From: Isoetes taiwanensis
Taxonomy: Eukaryota > Streptophyta > Lycopodiopsida > Isoetales > Isoetaceae
Assembly: GCA_021234155.1 (NCBI GenBank)
Contig: JAJEKV010000032.1
Span: 8,955,200 to 9,019,199 of the forward strand
Reading direction: 5' to 3'
Length of the DNA: 64,000 bases
Shown here piece after piece: positions 55,055-64,000 of this stretch (positions within the stretch are counted from its first letter, which is position 1; every line of letters begins with the position of its first letter). Below the pieces are notes generated by a model that saw only the letters and a list, made by a program, of their open reading frames with translations, did no database searches and was not told the DNA's origin. A program made the position numbers and the translations under genes.

Positions 55055-57650
55055 GCTACAAAAGAGGGACAAACCATTTGCACATGCCTAGAGCAAGATA
55101 TTTTATATGATCAATTCATGTCTCTCCTTTTTATATGAAAACCGTAATTGCCAAGTTATCAAACCCTGGTTTGTGTTGCATTTGTGTCTGCTTTTTGTTC
55201 TCTTTGTGATAGATTCTACTGGAAGTCTAGACACGGAAACAAATTCTTTTCCGTACGTTGTGGCATAGGATCATGCTTTGTGCATGACATCTTCACTGGC
55301 TAACTCAGAGTATGGAGAAGTTGAACAGGTTAGATTTCAAGCTTGTTGTTGATGCTTCTCTTGGAACTGTAAGCCGAATGTTTATATTGAGGTCATTTGG
55401 AATAGTTCCATGTTCGTTTATGTTTGTTTAGCAGAAGAGATGTTCTTGGCTGCATTTGCATGTTAATTTAAAGAAAATTGTGTACATATACCACATAGGA
55501 AGGATGTTTTAGGTTGCATTGGTTTTTGATGCAAAGAAATTCGTGTAGATATACCATTTGTGGCTTTTAGGAGCTTTCTGTCTTCTACGGAGACTCGCTT
55601 TTCAAAAATATCAGGCTATGTTTTGTGAAATGATAAGTCCAACGTCCAATATCTTAGCCTCATTCTATGTTAATGGGAACTTTATGCTACATCTCAAAAT
55701 GGTCAGGCTATATTTTGCAAAAGCATACGTCCAACGTTCAACATCTTAGCCTCAGAGCTTAGTTCACAAATATATTCCAATAGACTTGCAAATGTTTCCT
55801 TGCTTTTGTCTATAGATGATCAAGTGATGATAGGCTCATTATATTATTTTGATGTATAGGCATATCGAAGCTCTGCCACAATATGAAGCTGAGAACATTG
55901 TTTTCTATATACAATGCCTATGCAAAGATATGTTGTTTGATGTATTCCATGTATCCTTCATATTGTATTCTCCAGCATTTACTGTTTAGGCATAGCTTCT
56001 TTTTCTAAAGCTTTATCATGAGTTTAAGCATTGCTAAAGCTTGGTGGTGTACAAGTTGGACCGCCTCATCGAGTTGTTCTCCAACTCCAAATCCTCTTAG
56101 GATCCCGCCATGGAATGCCGCGATAAATGGATCATTCTTTAGCAGCCATGGTAGGTGCTCAAGAAGCACATTTTCACACATGCTATATTCATGACGGATC
56201 ACTAGAAACCGTAATCTTCAACAAATTGGTCAACAAATTGGTCAATAAAGGCTTTGTATTTGGGATGATTCAAGTAGTTGTTTGACTCTCTTCCTCATAA
56301 GTCCATGTTTCTAGATTTAACCAGTTTATTTTGGTGGAATCCTTCAATTATGCCATTTGGTTATCTAGGTCAATAGCATTTTTACTATGGCTTCAATAAT
56401 GTATTGTTGTTGCGGAGCATTGTTGAAATCTCAGAGCTAAAATCCCGCTTATGATCTATGCATCTTTATCTACCAGAATTCCTTTATAATTTTGCATGGA
56501 ATTTGTGATCTACAAAAGAGGGACAAACCATTTCATGCAAGAATATTCATGTCTCTCCTTTTTATATGAAAACCGTAATTGCCAAGTTATCAAACCCTGG
56601 TTTGTGTTGCATTTGTGTCTGCTTTTTGTTCTCTTTGTGATGTATGTCATGTTGCAGATTCTACTGGAAGTCTAGACACGAAAACAAATTCTTTTCCGTA
56701 CGTTGTGGCATAGGATCATGCTTTGTGCATGACATCTTCACTGGCTAGCTCAGGGTATGGAGAAGTTGAACAGGTTAGATTTCAAGCTTCTTGTTGATGC
56801 TTCTCTTGAAACTGTAAGCCGAATGTCTATATTGAGGTCATTTGGAATAGTTCCATGTTCGTTTATGTTTGTTTAGCAGAAAAGATGTTCTTGGCTGCAT
56901 TTGCATGTTAATTTAAAGAAAATTGTGTACATATACAACATAGGAAGGATGTTTCTGGTTGCATTGATGATAGGCTCATTATATTATTTTGATGTATAGG
57001 CATATCGAAGCTCTGCCACAATATGAAGCTGAGAACATTGTTTTCTATATACAATGCCTATGCAAAGATATGTTGTTTGATGTGTTCCATGTATCCTTCA
57101 TATTGTATTCTCCAGCATTTACTGTTTAGGCATAGTTTCTTTTTCTAAAGCTTTATCATGAGTTTAAGCATTGCTAAAGCTTGGTGGTGTACAAGTTGGA
57201 GCCCTGCCTCATCAGAGTTTTTCTCCAACTCCAAATCCTCTTAGGATCCTGCCATGGAATGCACAGTAAATGGATCATTCTTGGTGTGGTAGGTGCTCAA
57301 GAAGCACATTTTCACACATGCTATATTCATGACGGATCACTAAAAACCGTAATCAAAAAAAAAATTGGTCAACAAATTGGTCAAGAAAGGCTTTGTATTT
57401 GGGATGATTCAAGTAGTTGTTTGACTCTCTTCCTCATAAGTCCATGTTTCTAGATCTAACCAGTTTATTTTGGTGGAATCCTTCAATTATGCCATTTGGT
57501 TATCTAGGTCAATAGCATTTTTACTATGGCTTCAATAATGTATTGTTTTTGCGAACATTGTTTTCGAGCTAAAAATCCCGCTTTATGATCTATGCATCTT
57601 TATCTAGGAATTCCTTTTATAATTTTGCATCTACTCATGGAATTTGTGAT
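55055..57650 (+). repeat. 1.1-1.45 kb tandem duplication
   Basis: Copy 1 runs 55055-56509 and copy 2 56510-57650, both from CTACAAAAGAGGGACAAACC to GGAATTTGTGAT, and highly similar. Copy 2 lacks about 304 bp present in copy 1 (55521-55825). Copy 2 also has a small insertion ('gtatgtcatgttgca') near 56641. Sequence style is intron-like plant DNA (T-rich, CAG and TGCAG ends). No long frame is conserved between copies. Confidence 0.85.
55521..55825 (+). other. 304-bp segment present only in copy 1
   Basis: Lies between GGTTGCATTG and GATGATAGGCTC, which are adjacent in copy 2. It holds two diverged copies of a phrase GTCCAACGT(C/T)CAA.ATCTTAGCCTCA (55638 and about 55730) and begins with a relic of the AAGAAA.TGTGTA.ATATACCA stretch at 55470. 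It could be an insertion in copy 1 or a deletion in copy 2. Confidence 0.6.
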
Positions 57651-58720
57651 TTGATGTGGTAGTTTGTACTTCTAGACAAGAAATTGGGCATCAATCATAT
57701 TTTCATACTTTTTGTAACCTTGATATGCCTGTTTTTATCATGATGTAGGAGCTAAATGGATTTGGCATTGGGAAAAAAAAAAAGGAAAACCAACATAAGA
57801 AAATGGCATGACAAAGGAGAGCCGAAGACCACGGGCCTTGATCTTCGTTCCCTAGCTGTCTTGCAATGAAGCAGAAATCATTCTTGTGTTCATGGCAACA
57901 AGTTGTTTTAAGTTTGCATGCACAATGAGAGATACTAGAACGCAAGTACATGTTTTGGGTGTTTAACATGCCAAGGCTTAGTCTACATTTTGGGTTTGTC
58001 TGATTTCTTTTTTGCCTTCTAATTTTTGGTAGATGCATTGCCAGATGCCATTCCAGTGGTCGCTCGGGGACAACCTCCCGTGCAGAAGCAGCTAGCTCAA
58101 AATACATGTGCGACAAAAATAATGGGTTTCTTATTTTGTGCTTTTAATCAACGCTTAAAGAGTATTGTATATCATGCTTCTTCCAACAAACAGGGAAGCA
58201 CATGGTCAATGAAGTTATTTGGCAAGATACTCACCAAGTTGTCAAATTATTTTGCACTCTGTACACTTTTTGGGGATCCTTAGCTTCCGATTGAAGAAAT
58301 TGAGCTTCCAATTGAGATGATTGGGAATATGACAATTTCTGAACGGTTAACATTCACAATTTGAGTAGGTTGCAAGATGCATTTCATGGAGGCTGTTCAA
58401 CAAATACGCGTACACACTTGTTAGAGGAGACATTGAATATGACTTATTTGAGCCAAACATACCTCACACACTGAAAATAGGGGACATCCTTCACCAAGAA
58501 TGAATGCCGGTCGAATAAAAGCAATTAAGACAACTTCATGCCAAAAATAACAAAATTAGAGAACTTCTCCACGTTAGAAAAAATTTCCCATGGAATTCTT
58601 CAGTGCTTTAGATTGCAGTATTGGTTCGACTTCATGGTCAACAATTAAAGTTTAGTTCAAATTGAGTTTGATTTTTTTGTTTGTTTGTACGCAATATGAT
58701 CATTAATGTAGATAAATAAA
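57650..58720. other. Unassigned T-rich region
   Basis: Intron-like sequence with a poly-A stretch at about 57773-57783. Two opposing frames (137 codons minus at 57703-58116; 85 codons plus at 58026-58283) have no recognised domain. No gene called. Confidence 0.35.
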
Positions 58721-59335
58721 ATTCCTTGTGTTTGGGGTCTGGGTTCGGGAACTCCTGGAAGACAGCCCTCTGTGAGGACCCGTGGATCTAACAGGAGAGT
58801 CCAGGGGACTATGTCACGCGGGATTTGCTGAAAGAGAAGAAAAAGAAGAGAACAGAACAAATGAGAGAAAGATGATAAGCTTCCTTGATATCAATGATGA
58901 AAGTACATGAGCTCTCGCAACAGAGAGAAAACTGAAAGGAGACAAGACTCAAAACTCATCTAAAAACTTATGAGCTAACTCTACTCATATATATAGTACA
59001 ATGGCCTTGGGCCCAATATAGACACTCTGACTGATCTCGGTGCCGACTCCTGGAAGGAGGCCTGATTTGCAGGAATGTTGGCGGTGCCTCTTGAAGTGCC
59101 TAGAATCACGCTGACGCTGACGCGGGCGGTGACGGGCCGTCACTTGTCTGAGCGGCGCCTCTTGTTGACCGCCAAAGGCTTTGACTGCGTGGCCTGCTTA
59201 GTCTTCTGTGGAGGCTTGGATGTCTGACCCGTGGTTGACTGAGGATCTTTGAGCTTGACCTGGTCTGACGTATGCATGAATAGTCCTGTACCAGGAGGCA
59301 CAGGACTAACACCTTGCTAGTTTTCTCATACAAAA
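58720..59335 (-). other. LTR-like sequence, minus strand
   Basis: Read on the minus strand it has a TATATATATGAGTAGAG box (about 59000-58984), then 'ctctgttgcgagagctcatg' and 'cattgatatcaaggaagctt', which resemble the U5 side of plant Copia long terminal repeats. No second copy, primer-binding site or gag/pol is visible, so at most this is a solo or partial LTR. CCTGGAAG and GACTCC words recur at about 58753 and 59048. Confidence 0.3.
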
Positions 59336-59659
59336 ATTTCGATCACAAATGACCAGTCAACTTGATACCCTCCATCATAGTGCAAAGACTTGTATGTATA
59401 TATAATGGCATTCCATGCAATGAAAGTGGTCTATTGCAAAATTTCAGAAACCCAGGATATGCCGAAATTTTCCAGCCCTTGCAATGTCATGTAAAGATAA
59501 TCTAGCTCCAAAAACCCTAATATAATTCAACATATGCTCTCTACTTCGAAAAGGCAAAATACATCTCCAGATCACTATAAACATCTGAGATCTTCAATAG
59601 TTATGATTTAATCCACTTCACCCTCCGGCCATGGAGGGCAACCCTCCGTGCGCAGCACC

Positions 59660-59900
59660 TTGTTTAGAAAAGCAACACTTGAAAACTACAACTACTTTCA
59701 AGAAACAACATATAGAAACACACGTGTAGATATTTTTTAGAATATTCTATGCGTAGACTTTTCACAAAAAAACTACACGTATAAAAGTTTGACCAAAAAC
59801 TACACGTTGTTTCTAGCAAATCCGGACAAAAAACAACACGTAGTTTTTTGGTGTTGTTTTTTAGCAAAAAAGACACTGAAAAACAACATGTGGACCCAGT
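59660..59900. repeat. Foldback-like repeats with ACTACACGT words
   Basis: AAAAACTACACGT occurs at 59768 and 59795. An imperfect palindrome pairs AAAAACTACACGTTGTTT (59795-59812) with AAAACAACACGTAGTTTTT (about 59829-59847). A small CCCTCC/GGAGGG hairpin precedes it at 59622-59640. Confidence 0.5.
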
Positions 59901-60500
59901 TTTGGGGTGGTAGTGTCACACGGGAGTAGAAATATTATTACATCCATGAATATAAAGGGTAAGTACAATAGTCTTTACATTTTTGTCTCTTGTCATGATT
60001 CTTCTATGTGTGTTTTCATCTTTCCAATGCCTATATCTCATAGCAAGTTTTCTTTAACATATGCCGAAACCAACATTTTTACAATCATGTTATCTCGTAC
60101 ATGCCTACTTGTCACCAACATTTTTTTCCATGTCACGTTTGTCATGTTATCTCGAACATGTAACCATGAGGGAATACGTGATATATATAATGCCTCATGA
60201 GGGGAATTAGGTTTTTCTTGGACCATTCGACTAATCCAGATTGGGTTGTAACTGGTCAAGCATACGTTCCTACCCTTTACTTTAGAAGAGGAGTATCATA
60301 GGAAATTTGGAGACCTTATCAAAACTATCAAAAGTAGAGCATATCACATGTGAAGTGCTCAATGCTGTGATATTTGGTTTCCTTTGGTGCGCTTTTGAAA
60401 TATAACATGCATTTCTGGAGTTGTGACAAAATATAACCCGTGAAGCAAATAAAATCGTCCACTAAGATTAGGATAAATTCTCTTCGAAAAAAAATCGCCC
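59900..60500. other. Spacer downstream of LINE fragment B
   Basis: T-rich sequence with two CATGTTATCTCG.ACATG copies (about 60086 and 60147). Nothing else recognised. Confidence 0.35.
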
Positions 60501-60520
60501 ATATATTAATTAAAAAAAAT

Positions 60521-61165
60521 TTAGAAATACCAAATAATCGCCCATGGATAATAACATAAAAAATATTGAGTGTCCTTAATTTTTACTCTGAATAAAACAG
60601 TACTCAAACTGTAAAGCAAGGCCCAAGGCAACTTCACAGGGACAGACGGCTTGTGAAAAGCCACACAATTCTCGAGGGACTGTAAAAGCAATGCTGCACC
60701 TGGAGAGAACACCTCTTCATGGAGAATACTCCAAACAAACTTGGAGACTAACACCTTAGAATGCAAAGCCAAATCTAGGATTGCCAAACACCCATCCTCT
60801 CGAGGACAGAGGCACTTCCACCAGGCTACTTTAACCACTGCTCCTTCTGTATCCCCTCCCCAAACAAAGTTTCGGACGATTCTATCCAATTCCTGAACCT
60901 TGCATTCTGGAGCTAACACAACAGACGCTGTGTATACGTGGGTGCTACAAAGCACTGACTTAGCTACAGTAATCCTGCCTGCCATCGACAACTTACTACC
61001 CTTCCACCAATTCAGGTGCTTCTGTAGTCCCTGCAAAATCTCATCCCAGACACCGCCCATAGAGATATCACCCCCAAAAGGAATGCCCAGAAGTCTGATA
61101 TATGCATTCACTGGGAGTACCTTCCAAGGGAAGAGAAACAAACAAGGTGGAGGCGGCGTCTCCAA
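60521..61165 (-). pseudogene. LINE ORF2 C-terminal fragment (post-RT region)
   Basis: A 214-codon frame whose middle reads YIRLLGIPFGGDISMGGVWD, then KHLNWWKGSKLSMAGRITVA, YTASVVLAPECKVQELDRIV, RNFVWGGD and CLAILDLALHSKVLVSKFVW. This is the conserved segment after the reverse-transcriptase fingers/palm in plant LINE ORF2 proteins ('YLGIP', 'W..r.LS.AGR', 'RNFlW', 'GGLG..dl...n.all.kW'). No endonuclease and no YADD core precede it, so at least two thirds of ORF2 is missing. The last 30 residues lose family character. Its first 33 codons overlap, in another frame, the end of the ORF1-like gene. Confidence 0.8.
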
Positions 61166-61850
61166 AGCCCACAGAGCTTAATCCAGTCTTAAAGCCTGGA
61201 CGAGTGAGACGGGATACTGTGTCATTTGTCCTCCAAGCTGCACGTGCAGTGTTGGTAGTTTTAGCAGCCTGAGAGGTGTCTAACCTCACTCCAGGTGAGT
61301 CTGAAGGTGCGTATAGAGGATTTGCCTCCATCCGAGTCACTACATCTACATCACCTTCCTTGGCAACCTCCTCTCTAGGCGCAGGCGTAGAGGGGTTTAC
61401 AGATCCTATTTCAAGTGGCGGTATGCTTGAAGGAATATGAGTTGGAGTTGACGGCACACAATTTTCTGAATTCCCTGAACTGAATTGGAAGGAAGAGCAA
61501 TTGACATACCTATGTGCTGAGGGTGACTCTAAAAGAGCCTGCATATCCTTCAACAATTGCGTTTGCGGTTCAATATCCATAGCATTAATTGCTTTCTTCT
61601 CACCTCCTATTAAATTGAATGCCTCTCTTTGTGAACCAATATTTGCAGTTGGTAAATCCTCAAGCGATTCTGACATGGCTGCCTCCTGTGAATTGGAAGG
61701 AGACTGCACATCTGTCTCCAGCTCAACCGTAGCCAATCCCTTTTCCTTAGAACTTTTCCTTCTCGCCATCTCACGCGGTTTCAACCCCAAACCGGGAATC
61801 TCAGCAGAACCAAGAGCCTTAGCCTGGGAAATTTGTCTGGCAGGAGCCAT
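61068..61850 (-). CDS. LINE ORF1-like open frame, uncharacterised
   Basis: An uninterrupted 260-codon frame starting MAPARQISQAKALG. It is hydrophilic, Ser/Pro/Glu-rich and apparently disordered, with a basic patch (REMARRKSSKEKG, residues about 27-39). There is no CCHC knuckle, RRM or membrane segment. The last 33 codons overlap the ORF2 fragment in a different frame. Position directly before ORF2 sequence and a leader with a strong hairpin suggest it is the 5' end of a LINE, that is an ORF1 N-terminal part joined to the ORF2 tail by an internal deletion. A host gene fragment cannot be excluded. Confidence 0.45.
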   Translation of the reverse strand: MAPARQISQAKALGSAEIPGLGLKPREMARRKSSKEKGLATVELETDVQSPSNSQEAAMSESLEDLPTANIGSQREAFNLIGGEKKAINAMDIEPQTQLLKDMQALLESPSAHRYVNCSSFQFSSGNSENCVPSTPTHIPSSIPPLEIGSVNPSTPAPREEVAKEGDVDVVTRMEANPLYAPSDSPGVRLDTSQAAKTTNTARAAWRTNDTVSRLTRPGFKTGLSSVGFGDAASTLFVSLPLEGTPSECIYQTSGHSFWG

Positions 61851-62004
61851 GTTGGCCGAAATTTTCCGTTGAAAATCCGGCCTAGCTACAGACCTGAAAA
61901 CCTAACAATCTATACACCTTGGAAAGCACTCTGAATCATCTTTCCAACTCACCAAGAATCGCCTGATTCTGACACCGGATGCTCCAGATACAATCGAAAA
62001 TGCG

Positions 62005-62028
62005 AAGCGCCATCTCTACATGGCGCTT
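62005..62028 (-). repeat. Perfect 9-bp hairpin in LINE B leader
   Basis: AAGCGCCAT, loop CTCTAC, ATGGCGCTT; followed on the plus strand by a GGGCGCCGCCC tract. May mark the 5' untranslated region of the element. Confidence 0.6.
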
Positions 62029-62457
62029 AGGGCGCCGCCCATCCCCCGATTTTTGAACAATTTTCGGCTCAAGTGAAACTTCAATATTATGTGGAAGTGT
62101 TTAACCCCAAAGTTGAGCACAAGGTGCAATCATATCTTCTTGACGAGCCTCCATGGACAGTATATGTTTTGACGCAAATAAGAATGAGCTCTCATCATTT
62201 AATATTTAATATTTATTATCATGCCCTTTAGGACCTTGAGGTCATAGAGCAGCAAATTACATCTCTCTGTTTGATTGTAAATGAATTAAAAATAGTCTAT
62301 GTGACTCAACTTTCTTGAGGTAACAACCTAGCTTTTGTGGATCCATATCTAAGAGACTATGGAAATTACGAAAACTAATATCAAATATGTCCCTGAGTTC
62401 TGCGTATGCTATGCATGTTAGGAACACATGCTCTTCGTCTTCAATATCCCCGTTTGT

Positions 62458-63310
62458 TCACATCGAGCAAATTCGTTCTCCCCTTGGAATGCCAGACCAT
62501 CTACCCATCTCTATTTGAAGCTTATGTGAGCCCGTGCGGTATCTTGCAATGGTTTGCTTCAAGTGTCGCGGGATACATGCATGAAGATATGCTTGATCAG
62601 AGTACACGAGCATCATATTCACCTCCTTCATGTAGTAAGCCATTTTTTGTGCCAGGTTCATCCCAAATCCGTTGCAATACTAGTGACTGCACCATGTCTC
62701 GCACCCCTATTTCTGAGTCTGGCCAACTTGTTCTGTTCAACCCCCAACTATCCGCCCAATCCAATACATCTTTATACCAGCCCATACTTGTGGATGCTTC
62801 TATGGCTTTCTTTGGGATCCGATCATCATCCATCATGCGTACCCTATTAACAAAAGTTATAGTCTGGATCAGTGCCTCCACTTCCAGTGGCAATAAACCT
62901 GCTTCTGCTAGCATAATAGGATAGGGTGTTTGCTGTTTGATGCACATATCCTCTTGTAAAAATATCTTCTGAACATTCTCAACCTGTTTCCATAAGCCTT
63001 TGGACAAAGTAGGTCCCCAGATTGGGGCACCATACAGAATTACTGTTTGGACCAAAGTTTTGAAAAGCATTCTTTTCAACCCCCAGTCTTGTAACCATGC
63101 TTTGCGGCACCGTCTGAGCATACTATACAAAGCCGTTTTCCCTCTAGCTGCACGTTTCTTAATACACTCTTTCCATTTTTATTTTGCACTGAACTCAAGG
63201 CTGAGATATTTATAATGACTTACCGTCTCCAAAATTTCTCCGTTATAGGTGAAAAGCGGTCTGTTTACTATTTCGCAGATCCTGATCTTGGATTTAGACA
63301 GATTAACTTT
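62458..63310 (-). pseudogene. LINE ORF2 post-RT region with Cys to stop change
   Basis: After the frameshift the reading continues KMKVNLSKSKI..., YNGEILETVSHYKYLSLEFS, a TAA at 63179-63181, then a 177-codon open stretch (62597-63130) with LFKTLVQTVILYGAPIWGPT. A second frameshift near 62600 leads to RYRTGSHKLQIEMGRW and IPRGERICSM. There TGA (62458-62460) stands where the second Cys of the CxxC is expected; IEDEEHVFLTC then follows. This is the family's C-terminal Cys-rich motif (C-x2-C...EDEEHFLL.C). Confidence 0.8.
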
Positions 63311-64000
63311 CATTTTCTTCTCCACGCAAAGTTACTAAATGTTCCTGGAGCTCTTTAGGTGTGGCTGCCAGTAGCACCACATCATCGGCATAGAGTAACA
63401 ATTGGATTACATAATCTCCAAGACGAGTCCCTACAAGCCCTTTCTGCTCCAACCATGATTGCAATTCATCTATGTACAATCCAAAAAATGTGGGCGACAA
63501 CGGGCAGCCTTGCCTTACTCCTATTGTGCTTTGAATCTCTGTTGGATTATCTGCTAACCGAGCTCTAACTTCTTTGTAGAGTTGAGACACCGCACCCATA
63601 AGTGAGATCGGGACACCAATCTCTTTCATTCGATTGCCCAATTCATTTCTTGGAACCGTATCAAAGGCTTTTGAGAAGTCAATGAAAGCAATAGCTTGTT
63701 CAATGAGCACCTTCAAAGCAAGGGCGTGATCCAGAGTACTGTGCATTCTCCGAAACCCTGCTTGGCATGTAGCTCTTGCACCAGCGGCATTTGCCCATGT
63801 GCTCAGTTTCTGCTCTAATAGGCAGCCTAATAATTTGGAGTAAACACTTCCTACCATGATTGTACGGTAATTGCAAACATCTGTTCTTGTACCTGATTTG
63901 TGCACTGGGACGACTTTGTTTAATTGCCAGGACCTTGGCAAACCTTCATTGACAGCAGCGTTCAGGTGATTGGTTAGGATCTGGAGGAGTTTTTCATCGC
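63303..64000 (-). pseudogene. LINE reverse transcriptase, catalytic core
   Basis: RNA-dependent DNA polymerase of a non-LTR retrotransposon, which copies the element at the target nick. Visible motifs are PVHKSG (RT 0/1), AGFRRMHSTLDHA, motif A FIDFSKAFDTVP, motif B GVRQGCPLSPTFFGLYIDEL and motif C LLLYADDVVLLA with YADD at 63392-63381. All three catalytic Asp positions are present. About a dozen residues seem missing between LIEQ and AIAFIDF, judged from the usual family spacing. The frame ends in a stop at about 63303 after TLRGEENES, and coding continues in another frame (KKMKVNLSKSKI). The start is outside the window. Confidence 0.9.

Larger units (their letters stand above)
60490..62060 (-). 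mobile_element. LINE fragment B (5' end joined to 3' part)
   Basis: On the minus strand: a leader with GGGGGATGGGCGGCGCCC and the hairpin AAGCGCCAT/ATGGCGCTT (62028-62005), the ORF1-like frame, then the C-terminal third of ORF2. Endonuclease and catalytic RT are absent. The element lies immediately downstream of LINE fragment A in the same orientation. Limits are approximate because no poly-A or target-site duplication was found. Confidence 0.5.
62257..64000 (-). mobile_element. LINE fragment A (RT to ORF2 C-terminus), runs off the window
   Basis: Minus-strand non-LTR retrotransposon ORF2. It is open at the window edge (coding already in frame at 64000: DEKLLQILTNHL...) and includes the reverse-transcriptase palm, the connection region and the C-terminal Cys/His motif, ending at a TAA at 62257-62259. 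It is interrupted by at least two frameshifts and two stops. The upstream endonuclease would lie beyond the window. Confidence 0.85.

Noticed and set aside
57773-57783. Poly-A tail of a processed retrocopy
   Set aside because: Only 11 A, no coding remnant upstream and no target duplication noticed.

Overview
The window is nuclear DNA of a land plant. It holds LINE-type reverse transcriptases, a Helitron Rep/helicase remnant, intron-like AT-rich spacers and very large simple-sequence tracts, and no bacterial operon features. The LINE and Helitron protein styles and the huge purine/AT satellite tracts made me think of a fern, lycophyte or bryophyte rather than a crop angiosperm; that is an inference from resemblance only. 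I see no intact cellular gene. Almost everything is repeat or transposon debris. Frameshifts are so frequent in recognisable proteins that consensus errors may add to real decay.

Layout. 1-2.4 kb is a low-complexity tract of alternating purine/pyrimidine words (GCGC, CACA, ATCATC). 2.4-32.3 kb, with an outlying copy at 38.5-39.75 kb, is a composite satellite built from six modules that keep one orientation and largely one order. They are: a GGCC-rich module ending in CCCTTTCTAGTCTA followed by (GTGA)n; a tRNA-like module with pol III A- and B-box matches on the minus strand; arrays of about 60-110 bp rich in AAAATAGAAAGTTT and GAATGTTC; a module with GTGATACTTT and a TGAGTATGTTACTCA mini-hairpin; a (GA)n purine tract, always on the plus strand; and a (TA)n tract, usually directly after a GA tract.

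32.3-33.2 kb is nondescript. 33.2-33.8 kb is an 80-bp GC-rich minisatellite. 34.0-37.95 kb is a decayed autonomous Helitron (Rep/helicase) on the plus strand. 39.77-44.3 kb carries scattered AACATGCC motif clusters. 44.3-54.0 kb is mostly featureless plant intergenic sequence with a few small direct repeats. 54.0-54.5 kb holds up to three Helitron-type 3' hairpins, the last ending in CTAG. 54.59-54.94 kb is an exon-like remnant of an unrecognised gene with one in-frame stop, followed by a 1.4-kb tandem duplication (55.06-57.65 kb). 58.7-59.3 kb has an LTR-like composition on the minus strand. 60.5-64.0 kb holds two LINE fragments on the minus strand: one with an intact YADD reverse-transcriptase core running off the window edge, and one where an ORF1-like frame abuts the C-terminal part of a second ORF2.

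The genes do not form a pathway; what they share is mobile-element activity. The most unusual signal is in the satellite. Its units carry both internal RNA polymerase III-type boxes and perfect heat-shock-element arrays (GAAnnTTCnnGAA), including two 9-fold arrays with exact 10-bp phasing at 30.76-30.96 kb. That suggests a satellite that could bind heat-shock factor and be transcribed; this is a hypothesis, not a demonstrated system.
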